Below are positions 49,086-58,998 of a stretch of DNA of 64,000 bases, piece after piece. Under the pieces are notes generated by a model. That model saw only the letters and a list, made by a program, of their open reading frames with translations. It did not search any database and had not been told where the DNA came from. This DNA is from an uncultured Propionibacteriaceae bacterium (GTDB lineage Bacteria; Actinomycetota; Actinomycetes; Propionibacteriales; Propionibacteriaceae), in the NCBI GenBank assembly GCA_937965785.1, contig CALCKT010000043.1, positions 1 through 64,000 on the forward strand. Reading direction: 5' to 3'. Within the stretch, counting starts at the first letter, position 1, and each line of letters begins with the position of its first letter. Made by a program: the position numbers and the translations under genes.

Positions 49086-49979
49086 ATGCCGGAGATCATC
49101 GTCGGCGCCTACGCGGCAATGCCGTTCGAAAAAGAAGACCAGGAAAAATTCTACGCGGAACTGGCGGAACGAAACCTGGCCACCGCTCTCGAAATTCCTT
49201 TCACGGATTCCATTCACGAGGACCCGGACTGGTTCGTCGCCCAAGTGCGTGGCCGGTTCCACCGCGGCGTCGTCACGGCCCTCCCCGGCACGATGAAACG
49301 GTTCGCGGAGGAACCCTCCTTCGGGCTGGCATCCAACGACGACGAGGGGCGTCGGGCGGCGGTCGAATGGGTCACCGGTGTGCGTCGCGCAGCCGAGGAA
49401 CTGAACCAGCTGACCGGGGAGGAAACCGTTTCTTTTGTTCACATCCATTCGGCCCCGGGGGTCAGGGCATCGGCCGACGCCTTTCGGCGTTCCCTGGCCG
49501 ATCTGGAAGCCGATGACGGATTCCTGGCGGAGATCGTGATTGAGCACTGCGACGCCTATTCGCCGATTTTTCCCGGGGACAAACGATTCCTGAGTCTCAT
49601 CACCGAACTCGCCGTCGCGGATGAATGCGGATTCGCGATCAACTGGGGTGGTTCCGCCCTCGAATGGCAGAACCCCAACCGCCCGCGCCAGCACGTCGAG
49701 ATCCTCGCCGAGGCCGAGCGGCTGCGCGGCCTGATCTTCTCCGGGGTCGCGGCCGTCGACACCCGCTGGGGGAGGGCGTGGGCCGACCTCCAACTGCCCC
49801 TGTCCACCGACGAGCCCGCATCCTTGATGACCCCGCAGCGCGTGACCGAGTGCCTGGCCCTTGCAGGGGACCGGGTCGCCTACCTGGGGGCGAGGGTCAA
49901 GGCCCCGGCCGAGGCCGACGTCGAGGCCCGGCTCAAGGTCGTGGCCTCCGTGGTCGATCTGCTGAAACCCCAGGACTGA
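49086..49979 (+). CDS. DUF4862 family protein
   Basis: A 297-residue cytoplasmic protein matching the actinobacterial DUF4862 family, thought to have a TIM-barrel-like fold. It has VGAYAAMPFEKEDQEKFYAE, ALEIPFTDSIHEDPDWFV, FVHIHSAPG, EIVIEHCDAY and FAINWGGSALEWQNPNR. GGGGGAGGAA precedes the ATG. The conserved Glu, His and Asp residues on strand ends suggest an enzyme, perhaps on a sugar, given the transporter pair next door; that link is inference. Confidence 0.75.
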   Translation: MPEIIVGAYAAMPFEKEDQEKFYAELAERNLATALEIPFTDSIHEDPDWFVAQVRGRFHRGVVTALPGTMKRFAEEPSFGLASNDDEGRRAAVEWVTGVRRAAEELNQLTGEETVSFVHIHSAPGVRASADAFRRSLADLEADDGFLAEIVIEHCDAYSPIFPGDKRFLSLITELAVADECGFAINWGGSALEWQNPNRPRQHVEILAEAERLRGLIFSGVAAVDTRWGRAWADLQLPLSTDEPASLMTPQRVTECLALAGDRVAYLGARVKAPAEADVEARLKVVASVVDLLKPQD

Positions 49980-50008
49980 CCGCGGTCAGCGTCGAAACCT
50001 CCCGCCCC

Positions 50009-50083
50009 GAAGCGGATTGAGCAGACTCGAAAATCTTCCAGTTTCAGGACAGGAAGCTCAGGTGCTGGCTCAACCAACTTGGG
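50009..50083. repeat. Palindromic element family 1 (copy 6, short and diverged)
   Basis: GAAGCGGATTGAGCAGACTCGAAA at the left and GCTGGCTCAACCAACTTGGG at the right retain only the ends of the arms. It sits between the convergent DUF4862 and typA genes. Confidence 0.55.
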
Positions 50084-50093
50084 AAGGGGCTGG

Positions 50094-51944
50094 TCAGCCG
50101 CGCTTCAGGCGGGCGCGGTCCTTCTGTCCCAGCACCACCTTGCGGATCCGCACCACCGCGGGGGTGACCTCCAGGCACTCATCGGCGGCGCAGAACTCGA
50201 GTTGCTGTTCCATCGACATCAGGCGCGGCGGGATGAGGCGTTCCAGCTCCTCACCCGTGGAGGAACGCACGTTGGTGAGTTTCTTCTCCTTGGTGGGGTT
50301 GACGTCCATGTCCTCGGGGCGGGGATTCTCGCCGACGATCATGCCCTCGTAGACCTCGGCCCCCGGGCCAACGAACAAGATGCCCCGCTCCTGCAGGTTG
50401 AACAGCGCGTAGGAGGTGACCACCCCGGTGCGGTCGGCCACCAGGGAACTCGTCGGGCGGGTGCGGAAATCCCCGGCCCACGGTTCGTAGCCCTCCGCGA
50501 CGTGGTTCATGATCCCGGTGCCGCGGGTCTCGGTCAGGAACTCGGTGCGGAACCCGATCAGGCCGCGCGCCGGAACCAGGAACTCCATCCGCACCCAGCC
50601 GGTGCCGTGGTTGACCATCTGCTCCATGCGGCCGCGCCGCAACCCCATCAGCTGTGTGGTCACACCGACGAACTCCTCGGGGGCGTCGATCGTGAGGCGC
50701 TCGATCGGTTCGTGCACCTTCCCGTCGATGATCTTCGTCACCACCTGCGGTTTGCCGACGGTCAATTCGAAACCCTCGCGCCGCATCATCTCCACCAGCA
50801 CCGCCAGCTGCAGCTCGCCGCGGCCCTGCACCTCCCAGGTGTCGGGACGGTCGGTCGGTTTCACCCGGATCGAGACGTTGCCGATCAGTTCCTGCTCCAG
50901 CCGTGCCTTCACCAGCCGAGCGGTCAGGTGCTTGCCCGACCTGCCCGCCAGCGGGGAGGTGTTGATGCCGATGGTCATGGAGATCGACGGTTCGTCGACG
51001 TGGATCAGCGGCAGCGGTTTCGGGTCTTCGGGATCGGAAAGGGTCTCTCCGATGGTGATCTCCGGGATGCCGGCGATGGCGACGATGTCGCCGGGACCGG
51101 CGGATTCGGCCGGGACGCGTTCCAGGGCCTCGGTGACCAGCAGCTCGGTGAGTTTCACGTTCTGGACGCTGCCGTCGTGGCGGCACCACGCCACCTGCTG
51201 GCCGCGTTTCAGTTCACCCGCCACCACCCGGCACAGCGCCAGCCTTCCCAGGTAGGGGGAGGCGTCCAGGTTCGTCACGTGCGCCTGGAGGGTGGCGCCC
51301 TCCTCGTAGGAGGGTGCGGGCACGTGTTCCAGGATCGTCTCGAACAACGGTTCCAGGTTCGGCGAGTCCGGCATCTCGGAGTCGGCGGGCTGGTTCAGGG
51401 ATGCGCGCCCCGCCTTCGCGGAGGCGTAGACGATCGGGAAGTCCAGCGCGTCGGAGGCGTCGTCGTCGAGCAGATCCATGAACAGGTCGTAGGTCTCGTC
51501 CACCACCGCGGAGATCCGGGCGTCGGCACGGTCCACCTTGTTTACCACGACGATCAGCGGCAGCTTCTTCGCCAAGGCTTTGCGCAGCACGAACCGGGTC
51601 TGCGGCAGCGGCCCCTCGGAGGCGTCGACCAGCAGCACCACGCCGTCGACCATCTCCAGGCCCCGCTCCACCTCACCGCCGAAGTCGGCGTGACCGGGGG
51701 TGTCGATGATGTTGACGGTCACCTCCCGGCCGTCGGGCATCCGGTGCCGCACGGCGGTGTTCTTCGCCAGGATCGTGATGCCCTTCTCGCGTTCCAGGTC
51801 CATGGAGTCCATGACCCGCTTGTTGACGTCGGCGCCCTCCCGGAAGGCACCCGACTGCCACAGCATGGCGTCGACGAGCGTCGTCTTCCCGTGGTCGACG
51901 TGGGCGACGATCGCAACGTTGCGCAGGTCATGACGAATGGGCAT
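50094..51944 (-). CDS. typA: Ribosome-associated GTPase TypA/BipA
   Basis: Translational GTPase acting on the ribosome under stress and in assembly. 616 residues. The G1 motif AHVDHGKTT is at residues 14-22, G3 DTPGHADFGGEVER near residue 80, G4 NKVDR near residue 136. EF-G-like domains III and V and the BipA-specific C-terminal domain (ARGLIGFRTEFLTETRG, TPAVVRIRKVVL) follow. ATG 51944 gives the usual start MPIRHDLRNVAIVAHVDHG. It is a single-gene unit. Confidence 0.96.
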   Translation of the reverse strand: MPIRHDLRNVAIVAHVDHGKTTLVDAMLWQSGAFREGADVNKRVMDSMDLEREKGITILAKNTAVRHRMPDGREVTVNIIDTPGHADFGGEVERGLEMVDGVVLLVDASEGPLPQTRFVLRKALAKKLPLIVVVNKVDRADARISAVVDETYDLFMDLLDDDASDALDFPIVYASAKAGRASLNQPADSEMPDSPNLEPLFETILEHVPAPSYEEGATLQAHVTNLDASPYLGRLALCRVVAGELKRGQQVAWCRHDGSVQNVKLTELLVTEALERVPAESAGPGDIVAIAGIPEITIGETLSDPEDPKPLPLIHVDEPSISMTIGINTSPLAGRSGKHLTARLVKARLEQELIGNVSIRVKPTDRPDTWEVQGRGELQLAVLVEMMRREGFELTVGKPQVVTKIIDGKVHEPIERLTIDAPEEFVGVTTQLMGLRRGRMEQMVNHGTGWVRMEFLVPARGLIGFRTEFLTETRGTGIMNHVAEGYEPWAGDFRTRPTSSLVADRTGVVTSYALFNLQERGILFVGPGAEVYEGMIVGENPRPEDMDVNPTKEKKLTNVRSSTGEELERLIPPRLMSMEQQLEFCAADECLEVTPAVVRIRKVVLGQKDRARLKRG

Positions 51945-52019
51945 ACGGGCTCCTAGGAGGTTCGGTGGCAGGGCCGCGGGACAGTGTACGCCCCGGGAAC
52001 CAGTGTTTTGGCACGAAAC

Positions 52020-52046
52020 GGCCCCGGGCGGATCGCGCCCGGGGCC
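52020..52046 (-). terminator. GC-rich hairpin terminator
   Basis: GGCCCCGGGCG (52020-52030) pairs perfectly with CGCCCGGGGCC (52036-52046) across GATCG. It lies 15 bp beyond the stop of the 52061-52762 lipoprotein gene and upstream of typA. No T-run. Confidence 0.8.
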
Positions 52047-52060
52047 GGGAAGAGGAGGAA

Positions 52061-52762
52061 TCAGCCCTTGAGTTTCTCGACCTGGGCCTTGAAAATTTCT
52101 GTAATGATTTCCGAGGGGGGTTCTTTGTCGTTGAGATTCAGCGACTGGGTAATGATGGTGTTGCCATTGATGCTGCCGATCAGCAGGTAGCCCTTGGTTT
52201 TCACCGGTTTGCCGCCGAAGGTGGAATCGGAGGTGACTATCACTGCGACGAGGTCGTTCACGCCCTCGACTGCGGGCGCCTGCTGCATCTCGATGCTCTG
52301 CTTGAAGGGGTTTCCGGCCGCGGTTCCACTGATCGAGGAGCACTTCTGCGCGTATTCTTTGTACTTGCCGGGGGCTTCGGAATCGGAGCTCAGCAGGAGC
52401 GACGCGCCCCCGGTCTGGGTGACCCCCGAGGCGCCCGCCACGAGTTGCGTGATACTCGTGCTGAAGCACTCGGCGGGTTCGATTTGGGCATCGGCACCCT
52501 TGGCAATGCTGTCCAAGTCCGGGATCTCGGACATCTCCTTGAGAGTCACCCCCGCGACCTCACCGGTCAGGATCTTGGAGGCCAGATCGGGATCAGCCTC
52601 TTTCTTCTGAGCGGGGGCGGCGGAGTTCTGAGTGGTCTCGGAGGTCTTCGAGTCCTGCGACCCTGTCTGCTGCTCGGCGGGTGTGGAACCCGAACATGCG
52701 CTCAAGCCGATGGTGAGGGCGGCCAGCGAAGCAGCTGCGATATGGGGGAAACGACGGAACAT
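52061..52762 (-). CDS. Lipoprotein, paralogue family member A
   Basis: A 233-residue lipoprotein with signal MFRRFPHIAAASLAALTIGLSAC (lipobox LSAC, Cys23), a Ser/Thr/Gln-rich linker and a domain shared with the next two genes. Shared landmarks are LTGEVAGVTLKEM, PAECFSTSI, GKYKEYAQKCSSISG and the C-terminal EIFKAQVEKLKG. Two mature cysteines are conserved in all three. The arrangement loosely recalls LpqN/PknH-type extracellular sensor domains, but this was not established. GAGG lies 8 nt before the ATG. Confidence 0.8.
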   Translation of the reverse strand: MFRRFPHIAAASLAALTIGLSACSGSTPAEQQTGSQDSKTSETTQNSAAPAQKKEADPDLASKILTGEVAGVTLKEMSEIPDLDSIAKGADAQIEPAECFSTSITQLVAGASGVTQTGGASLLLSSDSEAPGKYKEYAQKCSSISGTAAGNPFKQSIEMQQAPAVEGVNDLVAVIVTSDSTFGGKPVKTKGYLLIGSINGNTIITQSLNLNDKEPPSEIITEIFKAQVEKLKG

Positions 52763-53096
52763 GGTTAATCCTCGCGATTGGTTCAACGAACGACCCCAGT
52801 GTCGCACCCGCCGAGGTCAACTCCTGGCATTTACGGCACAGACGGCCCGTCTACGGGGCTGTTGACCTCGGGTGTTTCCCGCGTGTTGCCGGTGTCTTGC
52901 GGGAGGCATGACGCCGCTGTTCAAAGCGACCGCGAAGATCTCGTGTCCGGTTTTGCGCCTGGGATCCCACAGCGAGTTTCTCGATGCCGGCCGCCTCACA
53001 CGGCAGAGCCGAGCCGGTGCTCCTCGAACCGATGGGACATGGTGTCCCACGACCCGGCCCGGACGGGTCGCGCCGGGGCCGGGCCGGGGCGCGGGG

Positions 53097-53834
53097 TCAG
53101 CCGTTTAGTTTCTTGACCTGGGCCTTGAAAATTTCCTTTGCCACCTCGGCGGAAGAACCCGGGTCGTCTGATGACAGGCGCGTACGAACCACGACGTTGA
53201 TGTCACCGACATTGCCGTCGATGACGATCAGCCGTGGGGTGGTTCCCGTCGTACTTGCACCGTCGTCGTGCCAGATGGTCGTCGTCGCGACGACGTCGCT
53301 GGCGCCCTCGACATCAGGTTCCGGCAGCAACTCCACGTTCATGGTGAAGGGCGCTGAACCGGCGGTTCCGCTGGCGGAGGGGCACCTCTGCGCGTACTCC
53401 CTGTGTTTTCCGGGGGAGGACGTGTCGGAGCCCAGCATGACCGTGGCGGTTGTGACGTCGTCTTTTGCCTGGGAGGCCACCTCGGGAGATCCGAGGCCGG
53501 TCGTGAGGCATTCGGGGGGATCGACCTCGCAGTCCCCGCAGTGACCGAAGATGCTTTCTATGTCGTGTGGAAGCATGATCCGGTCGATTTCCTGGAGTTC
53601 GACACCGGCGACCGGGCCTGTCAGGAGTTTGGCGGACAGGGCGGAACCGGAGGACGAGGACGCGTCGGCAGGGCTCGGGGACGCGGTCGCTTCGAGGCTT
53701 CCGGTGGCCTGTGAGGCCCGGGAATCCTGCTGCGGGGGTGTCGTCTGCCGGTTGGTGGATGAGGCCCCCGAGCAGGACCCCAGGGCGAGGACCGTCAACA
53801 AGGTGATTGCGATGGCGGAAACGTGACGGAACAT
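53097..53834 (-). CDS. Lipoprotein, paralogue family member B
   Basis: A 245-residue lipoprotein with lipobox LGSC (MFRHVSAIAITLLTVLALGSC). It shares LLTGPVAGVELQEI, PPECLTTGLGSPE, GKHREYAQRCPSASG and EIFKAQVKKLNG with its neighbours. It has an extra CGDCEVDPPEC segment carrying two added cysteines. AAGGAGG precedes ATG 53834. A GC-rich hairpin region (about 53046-53094) follows its stop. Each paralogue seems to be a separate transcription unit. Confidence 0.8.
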   Translation of the reverse strand: MFRHVSAIAITLLTVLALGSCSGASSTNRQTTPPQQDSRASQATGSLEATASPSPADASSSSGSALSAKLLTGPVAGVELQEIDRIMLPHDIESIFGHCGDCEVDPPECLTTGLGSPEVASQAKDDVTTATVMLGSDTSSPGKHREYAQRCPSASGTAGSAPFTMNVELLPEPDVEGASDVVATTTIWHDDGASTTGTTPRLIVIDGNVGDINVVVRTRLSSDDPGSSAEVAKEIFKAQVKKLNG

Positions 53835-53911
53835 GAATCCTCCTTGCGATTGGGAATGGGCCGGGCATCATCGCATCCCGGTGGGTCCCCGGCCCCGGGA
53901 GAAGCGGAGGA

Positions 53912-53942
53912 CGACCTGCGGAGGGCTCGTATCCGCAGGTCG
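53912..53942 (-). terminator. Hairpin after lipoprotein C
   Basis: CGACCTGCGGA (53912-53922) pairs perfectly with TCCGCAGGTCG (53932-53942). Outer GGCCCCG/CGGGGCC blocks (53891 and 53946 regions) can extend it. It lies beyond the stop of the 53964-54743 gene. Confidence 0.75.
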
Positions 53943-53963
53943 CCTCGGGGCCGGGGCCGGATC

Positions 53964-54743
53964 TCAGCCGTTGAGTTTCTTGACCTGGGCCTCGAAGATC
54001 TTCACGGCGGTGTCGAGGGACGCCTCCTTGCCCGTGGCGGATACTGGGTGTGCCTGGACCGTGACGTTGATGTCACCGACGTTGCCGGTGACCAGGTAGG
54101 TGGAGAAGCCCGCGTCGCCATCCGTGCCGGAGAAACCGTGGTAGGTCGTCGTCGCGACGACATCGGTGGCGCCGTCAATGGTGGGGATCTGCTGTGTCTG
54201 GATGTTCGTCAGGGCGTCCGTGTCGCCGAGGCGGTTGGTGATCTCGGCGCACCTTCGCGTGTACTCCTCGTGCTTCCGGGGGGAGGACGTGCCGGTGCCC
54301 AGCGCGACCCGGACATTCTCGTTCTCGACCTCCCCCTCGGAGCCCACGACTAGCTGCTCGATACCGGTGGCCTCACAGCCGGCGGGATCAATCGTGGCCT
54401 CGATGTCGCTGTCGTAGTAGGGGTTCTCCAGGTCGGGGAACGGACTGCTGGCGTCCTCGTGCACCCGCACCTGGGCGAGGGTGAAACCGGCCACCTGGCC
54501 GATCAGGAGCTTGGAGGACAGTTCGGCTTTGAGGGCCGCCGGATCCGTGGGGGCCGCGTCCTCGGGTTTCGACTGTGTCGGTTCGGGAGCGGGGGAGGAA
54601 GTGGTCTCAGCGGGGGAGGAAGTGGCCTCGGCGGGGGAGGAAGTGGCCTCGGCGGGGGAGGGGGCGGTGTTCGAGCAGGCGCTCAGACCGAGGGTGAGGG
54701 CGGCCAAGGATGTGATCACGACGGTGGAGATGCGTTGGCTCAT
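53964..54743 (-). CDS. Lipoprotein, paralogue family member C, with heptad repeat linker
   Basis: A 259-residue lipoprotein with MSQRISTVVITSLAALTLGL and lipobox LSAC (Cys23). The linker contains a 7-residue unit SPAEATS repeated about three times, encoded by 21-bp direct repeats at about 54598-54660, so its length may vary between strains. The conserved domain has LLIGQVAGFTLAQV, PAGCEATGIEQLV, RKHEEYTRRCAEITN and KIFEAQVKKLNG. AAGGAA precedes ATG 54743. An upstream in-frame start would only add residues before a complete signal peptide. Confidence 0.8.
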   Translation of the reverse strand: MSQRISTVVITSLAALTLGLSACSNTAPSPAEATSSPAEATSSPAETTSSPAPEPTQSKPEDAAPTDPAALKAELSSKLLIGQVAGFTLAQVRVHEDASSPFPDLENPYYDSDIEATIDPAGCEATGIEQLVVGSEGEVENENVRVALGTGTSSPRKHEEYTRRCAEITNRLGDTDALTNIQTQQIPTIDGATDVVATTTYHGFSGTDGDAGFSTYLVTGNVGDINVTVQAHPVSATGKEASLDTAVKIFEAQVKKLNG

Positions 54744-54822
54744 CGGAGTTCCTTCAGTCCGGGGATTTGCGGCCACGAATGGTGTGGTGCGGAGGTGGTC
54801 CGCTCCGTCAATCTGGATCGTT

Positions 54823-57225
54823 TCACTCTGTGGACAGGATACGGGAAACACTCTCCCTGGCGGCAGCGGGATCGCCGGAAGCGAGCGCTGCCTCGGCGGC
54901 CCGGCGGCAGTCCTCGACGGTGACCCGGGCCAGGGCGCGACGCACCGGTTCCAGTGCGCGCAGGGCCATGGACAGCGACGTCACCCCGAGCCCGACCAGC
55001 ACCGCAGCCAGTGCGGGATCGGCCGCGGCCTCCCCACAGACCCCCACCGGTTTGCCCGCGCATCTTCCCGCGTGGCCAACCATGCCGAGGAGCCGCAGCA
55101 CGGCTGGCTGCCACGGGTCCTGGAGCCCACCCAGCCCCGGTGCCTGACGGTCGGTCGCCATCGCGTACTGGGCGAGGTCGTTGGTGCCGATGCTGACGAA
55201 ATCCACCTCGGCGAGGATCTCCTCCGCCTGGAGCGCGGCCGAGGGGATCTCCACCATCACCCCGACCGTCCCCAATCCCGTGTCGCGGGCCAGCCCCGCG
55301 AATTCCGCGGCCTCGGCGGGGGTGGAGATCATGGGCGCCATCACCCAGGTCTCGGCGCCGCTTTCCCGGGACGCCCTGGCGATGGCCTCCAGCTGTTGGG
55401 CGAGCACCCCGGGGCGGCGGGCGGCGGTGCGGTAGCCGCGTACACCCAGCGCCGGGTTCCCCTCACCGGGGATGGTGAGGAAGGGCATCGGTTTGTCGCT
55501 GCCCGCGTCCAGGGTGCGCACCACCACGCGGCGTCCCGCGAACTGCGCCAGGGTGTCGCGGTAGATGGTGAACTGCTGTTCTGGATCCGGCTCCACATCG
55601 GCGTCGAGGAAGCAGATCTCGGTGCGGAAAAGACCTATCCCCTCGGCCCCCGCCTTCACCGCGGCCCGCGCCTCGGCGACGGAACCCACGTTGGCCAGCA
55701 GCGGCACGGGAACACCGTCACGGGTCACACCGGGGGCGCTCAACGGCTCAAGGGGACTGGGTGTGGTGCGGGCGCCGGTGCGCTGAACCCGGTCGGGGGA
55801 GACGATCACCTCACCCGAGGTCCCGTCAACCAGCACCTCGGCCCCGTCGGGAATCGCGAGCGCGTCACGGAAACCAACCACCGCCGGGATACCCATGCTG
55901 CGGGCCAGAACCGAGGTGTGGGCGGTTGGGCCGCCCCCCGCCGTGACGATGCCGAGACAGCGTTCCCGTTCGAGGGTGGCGGTGTCGGAGGGCGCCAGGT
56001 CGTGGGCCACCAGCACGAAGGGTTCCTCGGAATCCGGGAGGCCCGGCATGGGGCGGCCCGTCAGGTGGCATACGACGCGGTCGCGGATGTCGGTGATGTC
56101 GGTGGTGCGTTCCGCCAGGAGCCCGCCCGCATCCTTCAGACGTGCCACGACGTCGTTGGCGGCCCGCCACATCGCCGTCGCCGCCCCCACGCCGAGGGCA
56201 TCGATCAGGGCCTGAGCGGACCGGAGCAGCTCGGGGTCGCGGGTCAGGGTGGCGGTGGCCCGCATGATCTGGGCGGCCTCGCCGGCAGAGGACGTGGCCC
56301 TCGCCTCGTAGCCGGCGGCGACCTCCTCCAGCGCGGTCGCCAGGCGGGTCTTCTCGCCGGGCAGCTGCGACGGCTGCGGGCGGGCCTCGGCCGGGGGGTC
56401 GACCAGTGGGGCCGACATCAACCGGGCAATGCCCACGACCCGGCCCGGGCTGACCCCCTGCGGACCGGCCGGCGCCGCGACGGTCGCTTCCGGGATCCCC
56501 GCGGACTCCCCGAACCCATCCGTGATCAACGACTCCAGGGCCGCCACCGCGTCGGCGGCCTGCGGGCCACGCGCCCCGATCCACACCTCGTCGCCCTTCC
56601 GGGCGTTCAAGGTGGCCAGGGCGATCGGCGAGGACGCCCCGCCCTCCACGCCGTGGCAGCGAAGCCGCACCTCGGCGTCGAAACGCCCGGCCTCCGCCAC
56701 CAGCAGGGCGGCGGGCCGGGCGTGCAGGCCGGATGCGTTCGGGAGCGTGACCCGGGTCTCCGCGTCGGCCACCCACGGCACCTCACCGGACTCCTCGGGC
56801 GGTTCCGCATCCGCCGGGAGGTCCAGCCCCAAGGCCGCAAGTTTCGGGCCGAGCGCGGCACGGGCCTCGTCGGCCACCTCCTCGAGGGTGCCACCTGTGG
56901 CGGCGCGCACCGTGGCGGCCAGCAGACCCTCGACGAATGGGGCCGCGACCAGGATTGCGTTCACATCCTCGACCAGGTCCAGGGCGAACTCGGCGCTCAG
57001 CACCGCGGAGCCCAGGTCCATCAGAACCACCACCCCGGCGCCCCGGTCGGCGGCCCGGAGTGCGTCCGCCACCTGGGTGGCGTCCGTGCCGAACCCCCCG
57101 TCCGGGGTCCCGGCGGCGACCACGATCTCCGGCCGGGTTCCGTGCACCATCTGCAGCGACAACTCCACCGCGGCCTCGGCGAGGGCCCGGGAGTGGGAGA
57201 CGACGACGAGCCCGACCAGAGCCAC
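54823..57225 (-). CDS. DhaM fused to HPr and a complete PTS Enzyme I
   Basis: An 800-residue phosphoryl-relay protein for PTS-dependent dihydroxyacetone kinase. Residues about 1-130 are the DhaM EIIA domain, with phospho-His in VVVSHSRALAE (His11). Residues about 155-240 are HPr with LPNASGLHARPAA. From about 255 a full Enzyme I follows: swivel-domain His in GGGPTAHTSVLARSMG, then the PEP-binding barrel with GLFRTEICFLD, GTNDLAQYAMATDR and VGVCGEAAADP. E. coli DhaM has only the N-terminal part of Enzyme I. GTG 57225 follows the dhaL stop by 3 bp. Confidence 0.93.
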   Translation of the reverse strand: MALVGLVVVSHSRALAEAAVELSLQMVHGTRPEIVVAAGTPDGGFGTDATQVADALRAADRGAGVVVLMDLGSAVLSAEFALDLVEDVNAILVAAPFVEGLLAATVRAATGGTLEEVADEARAALGPKLAALGLDLPADAEPPEESGEVPWVADAETRVTLPNASGLHARPAALLVAEAGRFDAEVRLRCHGVEGGASSPIALATLNARKGDEVWIGARGPQAADAVAALESLITDGFGESAGIPEATVAAPAGPQGVSPGRVVGIARLMSAPLVDPPAEARPQPSQLPGEKTRLATALEEVAAGYEARATSSAGEAAQIMRATATLTRDPELLRSAQALIDALGVGAATAMWRAANDVVARLKDAGGLLAERTTDITDIRDRVVCHLTGRPMPGLPDSEEPFVLVAHDLAPSDTATLERERCLGIVTAGGGPTAHTSVLARSMGIPAVVGFRDALAIPDGAEVLVDGTSGEVIVSPDRVQRTGARTTPSPLEPLSAPGVTRDGVPVPLLANVGSVAEARAAVKAGAEGIGLFRTEICFLDADVEPDPEQQFTIYRDTLAQFAGRRVVVRTLDAGSDKPMPFLTIPGEGNPALGVRGYRTAARRPGVLAQQLEAIARASRESGAETWVMAPMISTPAEAAEFAGLARDTGLGTVGVMVEIPSAALQAEEILAEVDFVSIGTNDLAQYAMATDRQAPGLGGLQDPWQPAVLRLLGMVGHAGRCAGKPVGVCGEAAADPALAAVLVGLGVTSLSMALRALEPVRRALARVTVEDCRRAAEAALASGDPAAARESVSRILSTE

Positions 57226-57228
57226 GGG

Positions 57229-57848
57229 TCAGCCCCCCTTGACGGCGGTCACGAGGGCCTCGAACAGGTAGGCGGTGGATGTGGCGCCCGGGTCCTGGTG
57301 CCCGGCGGAACGCTCCCCCAGGTAGGAGGCGCGCCCCTTCTTCGCCACCAGCGGGATGGTGGCGTCCCGGCCCTGTTGCGCTGCCGCCGAGGCCGCCTCG
57401 GCGGCCACCAGCGGGCCGTCAGTGACATGCGACTCGAAGGCCTCGACCGCGGGGGTCATGGCGTCGATCATGGTTTTCTCGCCGACGGCCGCCTTGCCGC
57501 GTGCGACCACACCGTCCCGTCCGGCCTTCAGGGCGGCCGCGAAGGTGTGCAGGGACACGTCCTCCACGCCACCCAGCTTCGCCCCGAATTTCATGAAAAA
57601 GGTGCCGTACAGCGGCCCGGCGGACCCTCCGACGGTGCTGACCAGGGCCATGCCGACGGATTTGAACATCGACCCGAGGGGGATGGTGTCGCCGAGTTTG
57701 CTCAGGGCCGCCGTCGCGCCGCGCGCCATGTTGGTGCCGTGATCGGCGTCGCCGATGGCCGCGTCGAGGTCGGTGAGGAACTCCATGTTGTCGTCGATCA
57801 GGGCGGCGAAGGCGCGCAGCCAGGCCACGCACTGCTCGTGGGTGAGCA

Positions 57849-57849
<1 letters not shown>
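57229..57849 (-). CDS. dhaL: Dihydroxyacetone kinase subunit DhaL
   Basis: ADP-carrying subunit; the bound ADP is rephosphorylated by DhaM and donates phosphate to dihydroxyacetone. 206 residues. The Mg-ADP-binding aspartates are in LDAAIGDADHGTNMARG, then GGSAGPLYGTFF and the lid region RGKAAVGEKTMIDAMTPA, with GASTSAYL-like GATSTAYLFEA at the end. ATG 57849 shares a base with the dhaK stop (TGATG). Confidence 0.95.
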
Positions 57850-58844
<995 letters not shown>

Positions 58845-58929
58845 CGGGGTGCTCCTGCTTCGTTGCGGACCGTTTGCCTCTGATGCTCGCGCGAAACCAC
58901 TTGCGGTTCAAGCAGAGAGCGTGAATATT

Positions 58930-58941
58930 GCACGATCGTGC
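58930..58941. promoter_or_regulatory. Perfect palindrome upstream of the dha operon
   Basis: GCACGATCGTGC, 12 bp perfect, lies 86 bp upstream of the dhaK ATG and 119 bp before purA. Given its placement it may be an operator for the dha operon. Confidence 0.4.
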
Positions 58942-58998
58942 CGGGAGAGGAGGCGCTGCTGCGACAACTCCCAGCTGGGGTTGTGGTGCCGGTGTGGG

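Noticed and set aside
50079..51956. A 625-codon plus-strand frame antisense to typA
   Set aside because: Low-complexity His/Gln/Arg-rich composition and no family signature, opposite an intact GTPase gene.
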